38,255 nt of DNA from the NCBI GenBank assembly GCA_003343705.1, contig QAKR01000002.1, forward strand, positions 1-38,255. Direction: 5' to 3'. The DNA comes from Clostridiales bacterium (GTDB taxonomy: Bacteria > Bacillota > Clostridia > Oscillospirales > UBA644). Under the pieces are notes generated by a model that was given only the letters and a program-made list of their open reading frames with translations, made no database searches and was not told the DNA's origin. Of the stretch, positions 33,601-38,255 are shown piece after piece; the first letter of the stretch is position 1; each line of letters begins with the position of its first letter. A program made the position numbers and the translations under genes.

Positions 33601-34692
33601 CTGTCATATCTGGAAGCACCAGAGCTTGAACCTCACGAAGATGAAAAACTCATACCGGCTGTTGTGAGCCCTTTAAAAGAAAGTATATATATGCACTGTG
33701 TCCGTGCATTGGAACGAGGTTATAAAACAGGAAATCACGGGCTTATACTTTTCGGTAAGGGCGACTGGAACGACGGAATGAACCGTGTAGACGGCGAAAG
33801 CGTTTGGACAACAATGTTTTATATTTTGTTATCTGAGCGTTTTGCAAAAACAGCATATGCTTTTGGTGATGAAGAATTTTCAAAGGCTTGTCTGAAAAAA
33901 GCCGCCGCACTGCGTGAAGCCACCGAAAAAACATGTTTTGAAGAAAACAGATATATCCGTGCGTTTTTCAGTGATGGCAGAAAGCTTGGCAGCCCGCAAA
34001 ATGACGAGTGCCGTGCAGATATTTTGCCCCAGGCTTTTGCTTCAATATGCGGTGGTTTTGATAAAGCTCGGGTAATGACTGCCCTTACAACAGCGGAAAA
34101 AATGCTTGTAGACCGTGAAAACAGGCTTGTTAAGCTGTTTACCCCACCTTTAACAAACCTTGATGCAGGATATGTCACAGGTTATATTGCCGGTGTAAGA
34201 GAAAACGGAGGCCAATATACCCATGCAGCCGTATGGCTTGCGCTTGGTTTTTTTGAAAATGACCAATACGAGAAAGCTTTTGAAATTCTTGATTTATTAA
34301 ACCCCGTAACTCATTGTAAAACACTTTCTGATGTTCAAAAATACCGTGTTGAACCATACGTTATGAGCGCTGATGTTTATTCAAATCCAGCTCATCCGGG
34401 TATGGGAGGTTGGAGCTGGTATACAGGCGCAGCAGGTTGGTATTATAAGGTTGTAACAGAAAAACTACTGGGCATAAAAAAACGAGGAAACAAACTATAT
34501 CTGGATCCCAAACTCCCCGAAAGCCTGGACGGATTTTCAGCAGAAATTCATATATCGGGCACAAAAATCAATTTAACTGTTAAAAAAAGCTCCGTATCCG
34601 AACTTAGAGTGGACGGTGAGCGTGCAGATTATATTTTACTTGATAAACAAACTCATAAGGTTAATTATTTGTCGGAATATTTATTGTCTTAA
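27613..34692 (+). CDS. Cyclic beta-1,2-glucan synthase (GT84-glycoamylase-like-GH94, NdvB/Cgs family)
   Basis: Giant membrane enzyme, 2359 residues, that in its family builds beta-1,2-glucan from UDP-glucose and cyclises it. Order: an N-terminal helical region; membrane segments near 220-260; a GT84 glycosyltransferase domain (about 300-610) with the acidic ALDSDTEPQPDT at about 412-423, ERKRGAVEDF, YQDLYGEGIFAGKGVI, SHDILEG and HRWIRGDIQ; and further membrane segments (about 590-740). A glycoamylase-like domain follows (about 770-1150) with YNWYDTSNLKPLNPRYVSSV. The C-terminal GH94 phosphorylase domain is about 1170-2330, with SGGGYGFRDQLQD, HWWHDGFGKRADEGVRSRSS and GKGDWNDGMN near 2050, holding the catalytic Asp. 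All expected blocks are present. The ATG at 27613 is preferred (GAGGTG 6 nt upstream). Proteobacterial homologues are longer (about 2800). Monocistronic by appearance. Confidence 0.9.
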   Translation: MKYLIKEIKNGYDELKKNEQEAVRDNFHLLHATYESLIVSLKKKDLPGDGDNPRLFEYAAGLCKLTKNKLDREGLDNFLDGLAKNIELTNDEISVITDMFFAALFLSVCRNAARENGRERILNAIKSIRFLKNYSSEDLYEKLSGCEKLFSRDEIYRKLDRNSKNLYRYKLSEMAKKEKISEAELLRTLFEYTAQATHPNEKNIGFYLFEKNTASAYIPITIILPFVIAFITGFLTRSIWVGVLSLFPYWEIIKTLTEFLYSKFIKPEPLLRMETKKGVAKTLVTQITLICDKKSVDSAIGNIEISYYANKTPNMLFGILADLPASRENITDNDLELVLYFKKRIIELNEKHPNVFFAAVRKRTLDENNFFSGRERKRGAVEDFLKATRGKNLDDFLLLTGDITGAEYFCALDSDTEPQPDTIRELVGILEYPLYKPVVNKDGTAVESGYAIAAPRMEVLLSSARENFFSKVISGFGGVEIYSNPSFSIYQDLYGEGIFAGKGVININCFLRVLNGALPSNTVLSHDILEGSLLRTAYASDVVFADNTPKNLLSFCSRDHRWIRGDIQNLIFMKKPFSALSQYKLFDNARRVITPPILLFLFLLSPVLSYNLCVLALITLFLPAVLSIINSIIDGSLFRGVFFRTKTFSSLFYDVSQPLFNILFLPFISWVRINATIKAVFRLITKRNLLEWTTAAQSDKKIKGKFLEYLFKMPAQFIGLIFIFAPPMLWFTLIWIAAIPIAYFSARPEKKKHTDFDILPYARDMWKYFADLQNESNNFLPPDNFQQIPLGVAARRTSPTNIGLSLLCALGAYDLSIIDENTLLTFIENSINTIERMEKWKGHLYNWYDTSNLKPLNPRYVSSVDNGNYAAFLYTLKNGLYEIDSRRAQNLAARIKRLLDNTDFSLLYDKKKNLFHIGYDVEKNEYSTSYYDLFASEAKLLSYYAIAKRQIPKKNWQTLSRFPFRKNGRLGIKSWTGTMFEYFMPNILLPAIDGSLCDESLRFALAEQIKAGKDGLWGISESGFYSFDSGLAYQYRAFGAPVLALKKAAFNNVVLSPYSTWLTLPLFPEKAIPNLNKLEAAGLYGKYGFYEALDFSVSPPATVCSFMVHHIGMSFLSAVNYAKNNIMQKRFMSNEMCAFSGLLEEKLIPVVVNYKPITVGKHRKERYFSKGDEYHDIRPDFPNALTLSNGALTATYCDSGISTLSFNGKDVIRERDISNPKGMFAVCRIGNKILPLTYSPSGDTETSYRVFFDEGEVLYYSRKKDAEARLSSTVAPDENCQIWDLSIKNNSQKIRDTSVIFYTEPVLANGISEQAHPAFSALFIESLFENNTLYYHRRPRESSSESLWLAIKSTEPFEFETTRFSVLEKGGEKTLEYAFSKRFSSDPRGPVDPCAAIKFTMQIHPKEIAERTIFLAVGKTRQEVDKALENTMIKDSEALRAELTASTYARYDNNKIKKEDVYIFNLVRSAMLKNENNLYRPKEYRNLSGIENLWKYGVSGNFPIMLVKVDETCVENSEGFMKSFYLMKRYKINCEAVFCFSENVGYDRPIYNKLREYVLQTGLEPFYEKRNGIFLVNIASFADFSLFASVSRFYADLSKGWNVKHPRRSFEKPGELIISKGTPVQYLYKTGVGGFTQKGFAVDDKILFPNRPPWTHILCNPTFGTVVSESSLGFTYAFNSQKNPLTPWENDIINDNTGEKLTLTLGKNTFDILSGATAVFEKGFVLYESVCNNVNVKVKVFVPNKLNVKIIELAIENNSDETASVLYSPKIVMGRGLGTVNKTIGGNAIYYTNPLNAEFASTVCVLFGNRVRVTSRGLVHYCDKTSQSSCRFVLGCEGSQKRAHALMKTFENTSRFEQESEKVKKLYQNQNGIIIKTANQELNLFFNNFLSYQIRNSRLLSRTAFYQSGGGYGFRDQLQDAASLVSVDAKPLKHQIIQACRHQFSQGDAMHWWHDGFGKRADEGVRSRSSDDFLWLVFAVCEYVEKTEDINFLRRSLSYLEAPELEPHEDEKLIPAVVSPLKESIYMHCVRALERGYKTGNHGLILFGKGDWNDGMNRVDGESVWTTMFYILLSERFAKTAYAFGDEEFSKACLKKAAALREATEKTCFEENRYIRAFFSDGRKLGSPQNDECRADILPQAFASICGGFDKARVMTALTTAEKMLVDRENRLVKLFTPPLTNLDAGYVTGYIAGVRENGGQYTHAAVWLALGFFENDQYEKAFEILDLLNPVTHCKTLSDVQKYRVEPYVMSADVYSNPAHPGMGGWSWYTGAAGWYYKVVTEKLLGIKKRGNKLYLDPKLPESLDGFSAEIHISGTKINLTVKKSSVSELRVDGERADYILLDKQTHKVNYLSEYLLS

Positions 34693-34714
34693 ATGTAAAA
34701 ATCTTACAATCTGC

Positions 34715-34743
34715 TTGACATTTCACCTTGAAAATGGTAATAT
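34715..34743 (+). promoter_or_regulatory. Sigma-A promoter of lgt-folD
   Basis: -35 TTGACA (34715-34720), 17-nt spacer, -10 TAATAT (34738-34743), 31 nt before the lgt ATG and only 22 nt after the glucan synthase stop. Confidence 0.75.
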
Positions 34744-34774
34744 ATTATATATTATTACGCTTGGAGGACAGGCT

Positions 34775-35860
34775 ATGGGAGAAACAGTAAAACAAATCGG
34801 ATTTGAAGGTCTTGGAATAAAACCCTTCAATGTTAACAACGTTGCATTTACAATCGGAGACAATTTCGCAGTTTACTGGTATGCAATAATAATCACACTG
34901 GGCATGATCCTTGCAGTTATATTCGCTATGAAGTTTGCGAATAAAGTCGGAGTCACAGCAGACGATATCGTTGACTGCGCACTTTGGGGCACCCCTTTTG
35001 CACTAATCGGAGCAAGGCTTTATTATATCATTTTCAGCCTTGACGAGTTTATCGGAAACAGCTTCACCGAAACAATTAAAAATATGGTAGATATCCGCAC
35101 GGGCGGGCTTGCCATATACGGCGGTATAATTTTTGGTTTTTTAACGGCACTTATAGTTTGTAAAATCAAAAAGATTAAAGCCCTTGCAATATTCGATGTT
35201 GCAGCTCTCGGATTTCTTATAGGTCAGGCAGTAGGTCGCTGGGGCAACTTTGTCAACGGCGAAGCTTATGGCGAACTTTGCAACCTGCCTTGGGGAATGA
35301 CTATAAACGGTGCAGGCCCCTACCATCCCACATTCCTTTATGAATCACTTTGGAATATTCTGGGCTTTGTACTTTTACTCTTGTTTACACTTAAACTTCG
35401 TAAGCACAGAGGCGAAACATTCTTTGGATATATGATTTGGTACGGCATAGGCAGAGCTTTAATAGAAGGCTTACGCACAGACAGCCTTTGGCTTATTCCC
35501 GAAAGCCTTAAAAAAGCATGGGGCCTTAACTTTAATTTAAGAGTTTCACAGGTTCTTTCTATTATAATTGCCGTTGCAGGAGTTGTGTTATTTATAGTGG
35601 CTCGCCGCGGAATTTTTGATAGAATAGCCGAAAAGAATGCGCAAAAACGTGAAATGAAACGTGCTTTGAAAAGCAATAATGAAGAAGCAGAAACGTATAT
35701 CCCTGTTTTCCTACAGGAAAACGACGAATCTGACGAGCTTGAAGAGCTTGACAAAATAGAAGATGAGCTTCCTGAAGAAGTAAACGGTGATGTTACAGAA
35801 GACAACGTCGTTATTACAGAATCCCAAATGGAGGAAAACGACGATGTCTCAGATAATTGA
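34775..35860 (+). CDS. lgt: Prolipoprotein diacylglyceryl transferase with a long acidic C-terminal tail
   Basis: Membrane enzyme that transfers diacylglycerol from phosphatidylglycerol to the lipobox cysteine of prolipoproteins, such as the two lipoproteins in this window. 361 residues from the ATG at 34775 (GGAGG 7 nt upstream); the frame extends back but without support. Seen: about seven membrane segments, the Lgt signature GRWGNFVNGEAYG near residue 152-164, PTFLYESLWN, RTGGLAIYGG, and GYMIWYGIGRALIEGLR. Typical Lgt is 260-300 residues. Here residues about 285-361 form a cytoplasmic basic helix followed by an acidic, disordered-looking tail (EELDKIEDELPEE, MEENDDVSDN). The 3' end of the tail overlaps folD by 17 nt and holds its ribosome site. 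Confidence 0.93.
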   Translation: MGETVKQIGFEGLGIKPFNVNNVAFTIGDNFAVYWYAIIITLGMILAVIFAMKFANKVGVTADDIVDCALWGTPFALIGARLYYIIFSLDEFIGNSFTETIKNMVDIRTGGLAIYGGIIFGFLTALIVCKIKKIKALAIFDVAALGFLIGQAVGRWGNFVNGEAYGELCNLPWGMTINGAGPYHPTFLYESLWNILGFVLLLLFTLKLRKHRGETFFGYMIWYGIGRALIEGLRTDSLWLIPESLKKAWGLNFNLRVSQVLSIIIAVAGVVLFIVARRGIFDRIAEKNAQKREMKRALKSNNEEAETYIPVFLQENDESDELEELDKIEDELPEEVNGDVTEDNVVITESQMEENDDVSDN

Positions 35861-36689
35861 CGGTAAAAAAATCTCTTCCGATATTCGTGAAGAAATAAAA
35901 AATGAAGTTGCACAGTTAAGCAATAATGGCATAAAACCGGGGCTTGCAGTAATTCTTGTAGGAAATGATTCAGCTTCAAAGGTTTACGTTAACAACAAGA
36001 AAAAAGCTTGTGAAGAAACTGGCATTTATTCCGAAGAATATTTATTATCCGAAGATACAACGGAAGAAGAGCTTGTAAAATTAATTGAAGAGCTTAACAA
36101 TCGTCCACAGATAAACGGAATACTTTTACAATCCCCTATTCCAAAACATCTTGATTATAATAAGATCATTCTTCACATATCCCCTTTTAAAGATGTTGAC
36201 GCTTTTCACCCTTATAATGTGGGTAAAATCATGATCGGATCTTACGATCTTGCACCCTGTACGCCTGCCGGAGTTATTGAGCTTATTAAGCGCAGCGGCG
36301 AAACAATAGCGGGCAAAATCTGTGTTGTAGTCGGCAGAAGCAACATTGTCGGAAAGCCTATGTCAATGCTTTTATTGCATCAAAACGGCACAGTTACCGT
36401 ATGCCACAGCAAAACAAAAAACCTTACGGAAATAACACGTAACGCAGATATTCTTGTTGCTGCTATCGGCAAAGCCGAGTTTATTACAGGTGATATGATA
36501 AAACCCGGTGCAACTGTTATTGACGTAGGCATGAACAGAAATGCAGAAGGTAAGCTTGTGGGCGATGTAGATTTCGCATCAGCATCGGAAGTTGCAGGGA
36601 AAATTACACCTGTTCCCGGCGGTGTGGGACCCATGACTATCACAATGTTATTAAAAAATACTTTAACTGCTGCAAAATTACAAAAATAA
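35844..36689 (+). CDS. folD: Methylenetetrahydrofolate dehydrogenase / methenyltetrahydrofolate cyclohydrolase FolD
   Basis: Bifunctional cytoplasmic enzyme interconverting 5,10-methylene-, methenyl- and 10-formyl-THF for one-carbon metabolism. 281 residues, standard length. Seen: YVNNKKKACEETGI with the catalytic Tyr/Lys pair (about 50-63), GILLQSPIPKHLD, SPFKDVDAFHPYNVGKI, the Rossmann motif VVVGRSNIVGKPMSMLL, and the C-terminal PVPGGVGPMTITMLLKNT. The ATG at 35844 has GGAGG 9 nt upstream. It lies inside the end of lgt, so translation is probably coupled. Followed at 36719 by a terminator hairpin that overlaps the promoter of the tRNA gene. Confidence 0.96.
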   Translation: MSQIIDGKKISSDIREEIKNEVAQLSNNGIKPGLAVILVGNDSASKVYVNNKKKACEETGIYSEEYLLSEDTTEEELVKLIEELNNRPQINGILLQSPIPKHLDYNKIILHISPFKDVDAFHPYNVGKIMIGSYDLAPCTPAGVIELIKRSGETIAGKICVVVGRSNIVGKPMSMLLLHQNGTVTVCHSKTKNLTEITRNADILVAAIGKAEFITGDMIKPGATVIDVGMNRNAEGKLVGDVDFASASEVAGKITPVPGGVGPMTITMLLKNTLTAAKLQK

Positions 36690-36692
36690 TAC

Positions 36693-36721
36693 TTGACAAA
36701 ACTTAATTTATCTGTTATAAT
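36693..36721 (+). promoter_or_regulatory. Consensus sigma-A promoter of tRNA-Leu
   Basis: -35 TTGACA (36693-36698), 17-nt spacer, -10 TATAAT (36716-36721), starting 3 nt after the folD stop. Expected start about 36728, inside the left arm of the hairpin at 36719-36749. Confidence 0.82.
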
Positions 36722-36755
36722 AATGCCTGTCGGTCAAACAGGCATTATTTTTTAT
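36719..36755 (+). terminator. folD terminator overlapping the tRNA-Leu promoter
   Basis: A 12-bp stem (36719-36730 with 36738-36749), loop CGGTCAA, then a T-run. Transcripts arriving from folD contain the whole hairpin. Transcripts starting at the tRNA promoter (about 36728) lack most of the left arm and should escape. Confidence 0.75.
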
Positions 36756-36757
36756 AT

Positions 36758-36841
36758 GCGGGCGTGGCGGAATTGGCAGACGCGCTAGACTTAGGATCTA
36801 GTGTCCCCGACGTGCAGGTTCAAGTCCTGTCGCCCGCACCA
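36758..36841 (+). tRNA. tRNA-Leu (anticodon UAG), CCA encoded
   Basis: Acceptor stem GCGGGCG/CGCCCGC, a D-arm with GCG/CGC, anticodon stem CTAGA/TCTAG around loop CTTAGGA (anticodon TAG, reading CUA). A long class II variable arm has a GTC/GAC stem, followed by a T-arm with TTCAAGT. The discriminator A is followed by an encoded CCA. The 84-nt length and long variable arm are right for tRNA-Leu. Confidence 0.96.
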
Positions 36842-36995
36842 AACACTTAATAGCCTTGAAATCATCACGATTTTGAAAGACTTTGGGTACGACAAACTTT
36901 TCCTAGTCCTGTTTAAACAGATTTTTCAGTGTTTTAATCTCTTTAAAGCAGGTGCTCGGTAAGCCGCCAGATAATATTAAAAAACAACCTACAAC

Positions 36996-37038
36996 AAAAA
37001 CAGTACAAGCAGCCCAATCGGTGCCGTACTGTTTTTTT
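36996..37038. terminator. Bidirectional terminator between tRNA-Leu and the esterase gene
   Basis: Arms AAAAACAGTAC (36996-37006) and GTACTGTTTTT (37026-37036), with an inner GCA/TGC and CC/GG extension and a T-run to 37038. A-rich on the left, so it can also stop the leftward esterase transcript. The rest of 36842-37081 shows no gene or integrase remnant that I can recognise, only a perfect 12-bp palindrome at 36909-36920. Confidence 0.75.
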
Positions 37039-37081
37039 ACTACGCCGTATCATTATGCTCTTTAAATCAATTGGTTTTTTC

Positions 37082-38255
37082 TTATTTTAAGCAATCATGA
37101 ATCCACATGATAAAGTTTTCCGTTGAGTTCCTGGTTTGTTCTGCCAGGGTATGCCCCTGCCCCCATACAGTTTCAAAATCTACATTTTTCCCATAGTTTT
37201 CTAACGCAAGCGCCAGATTTACCTCTGTTGTAAGAGCTGTGTCGCTTTGGTTAATACCTGTGCGTATGCGCCAGTATTTTACCACATTAGAAGTTTGATA
37301 TCCGTCGTAATAATCAACGAGAAAATACATTGGATTATACATATTAACACGATAATCAACCGTGTTACCAAGATAATCTTTTTTAGAAAGGTCGTTTTTG
37401 AAGGATTGGCTGTAAGTTGTATTATTTTCCACTAACTTGGCTAATATCTGATCAAAGTGAGCCCCTTTCCCGTCTGAATATCCAAATAAAATATTTTCTC
37501 CCTGTGAAGCATCCAATGCGTCAAATGCGCCAATACCTTTTGTAGCAGGCTTAAAAGCACTTACAAAGTCTGCGATATTTGAAATCGTGGCAGTATTGCT
37601 GTTGCTATCATAAATAACCCATTGCCCTTGTGAATTTAGCGCATTGATATAATCCGCTACAGTTTCATACGTTCCTGAAAGTACAATGTTTCCGGAAGCT
37701 GTATTGCGGTCTATACCATCCATAGCATGATAGTCTGGTTCGTTATTTGGCTTATTAGGAGGAACGAATCCCTCGGGCAGTTCGCCATCATTTGGTCTAC
37801 CACCTTGGGGTCTGCCACCACCCATTCCGTCTCCAGACCCCGTGCTTTGTACTGTATAAGGAAATGAAGTATATGATAAGAAATCATTTAAAGATTCTTC
37901 GATGGTAGCCTTTAAATAATCGTAATAACTTCCTGCTTGATACAAATTGTTTTCATCATTTTCCAGTGTAAGAGTGGTACCATTACTATCTTTTAAACCA
38001 AGTTGATTTAAATGCGTTACAAATTCTTTTGATAATTCTTTTGAAATACTTCTCGTTTCATCATCAAGATCAGTACGAGTATGCCCAAGATTCCATTCAT
38101 ATGCTTCATTAGCATAATCTAAATTTGTAATAGGACACCAACACATGGAACCTGCTACGGCATCACTTACTCCTTGAACGACACCAATTGATTCAAGGTA
38201 GGGAGTATAGAGGTCGCTGTCTCCGGTTGAACCCATTAACGCTGATTGAGCGCCA
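37082..38255 (-). CDS. Subtype-B tannase-like alpha/beta hydrolase, N-terminus cut by window edge
   Basis: C-terminal 390 or so residues of a serine esterase resembling clostridial/lactobacillar tannases, which split gallate esters of plant tannins. The frame remains open through the right edge. The first visible residues are GAQSALMGSTGDSDLY, whose Ser fits the nucleophile elbow of the family (usually preceded by GG). Later blocks: SMCWCPITNLDYANEAYEW, a Gly/Pro-rich insert (GSGDGMGGGRPQGGRPNDGE), YDGYQTSNVVKYWRIRTGI, SDTALTTEVNLALALEN, and VWGQGHTLAE near the C-terminus with the probable catalytic His. Whether it is secreted cannot be judged because the start is missing. Ends at a shared terminator, convergent with tRNA-Leu. 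Assignment to the family is good; tannin as substrate is inference. Confidence 0.82.
   Translation of the reverse strand, partial: GAQSALMGSTGDSDLYTPYLESIGVVQGVSDAVAGSMCWCPITNLDYANEAYEWNLGHTRTDLDDETRSISKELSKEFVTHLNQLGLKDSNGTTLTLENDENNLYQAGSYYDYLKATIEESLNDFLSYTSFPYTVQSTGSGDGMGGGRPQGGRPNDGELPEGFVPPNKPNNEPDYHAMDGIDRNTASGNIVLSGTYETVADYINALNSQGQWVIYDSNSNTATISNIADFVSAFKPATKGIGAFDALDASQGENILFGYSDGKGAHFDQILAKLVENNTTYSQSFKNDLSKKDYLGNTVDYRVNMYNPMYFLVDYYDGYQTSNVVKYWRIRTGINQSDTALTTEVNLALALENYGKNVDFETVWGQGHTLAEQTRNSTENFIMWIHDCLK

Noticed and set aside
36842..37081. Integrated element or attachment site at the tRNA-Leu 3' end
   Set aside because: No repeat of the tRNA 3' end and no integrase were seen in the window.

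Overview
The window looks like a chromosomal segment of an anaerobic, low-GC, spore-forming Clostridia member, probably of an Oscillospiraceae/Ruminococcaceae-like gut lineage. Supporting signs are an alpha/beta-type SASP, the DapL route to meso-diaminopimelate, ferredoxin-type IorAB, a subtype-B tannase-like esterase, and strong AT-rich promoters of the TTGACA-17-TATAAT type. Species-level placement is inference. No phage, plasmid, CRISPR array or rRNA was seen. One tRNA gene is present.

Layout, left to right. (a) 1-10.3 kb, minus strand: a nitrogen and amino-acid operon reading glnA, ANTAR regulator, carA, carB fused in frame to dapF, and dapL, with a GH38 alpha-mannosidase (cut by the left edge) behind it. 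Glutamine made by GlnA feeds CarAB. DapL and DapF perform consecutive steps to meso-DAP. The genes overlap by 4 nt or are separated by 15 nt or less, and one sigma-A promoter sits just before glnA. (b) 10.3-10.5 kb: a 157-bp MITE-like element. (c) 10.5-15.5 kb, minus strand: iorA-iorB-paaK-like genes for aromatic 2-oxoacid oxidation, followed by a six-hairpin glycosidase. (d) 15.5-18.1 kb, plus strand: a GNAT acetyltransferase whose promoter has apparently been split by a 149-bp array of hairpins flanked by an 11-bp direct repeat, then a TPR protein overlapping a DUF4037 nucleotidyltransferase-like protein. (e) 18.1-21.5 kb: YbaK-type deacylase and amidohydrolase (minus) divergent from a MATE exporter (plus). 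(f) 21.9-23.7 kb: a chemoreceptor cut by a nonsense codon. (g) 23.8-27.0 kb: a lipoprotein with an Ig-like domain, divergent from a Fur-family regulator / metal-binding lipoprotein / ABC permease operon that lacks an ATPase. (h) 27.1-36.8 kb: SASP, a 2359-residue cyclic beta-1,2-glucan synthase, lgt with an acidic tail, folD and tRNA-Leu(UAG). (i) 37.1 kb to the right edge: the C-terminal part of a tannase-like esterase.

The most notable observations are: the CarB-DapF fusion with a retained internal ribosome binding site; the hairpin-array element that appears to have inserted into and duplicated a -10 box; the MITE-like repeat; the in-frame TAA replacing a Glu codon in the chemoreceptor; and a promoter whose -10 box lies inside the upstream gene's terminator hairpin before tRNA-Leu. 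Family assignments come from recognising motifs by eye. No database search was run.
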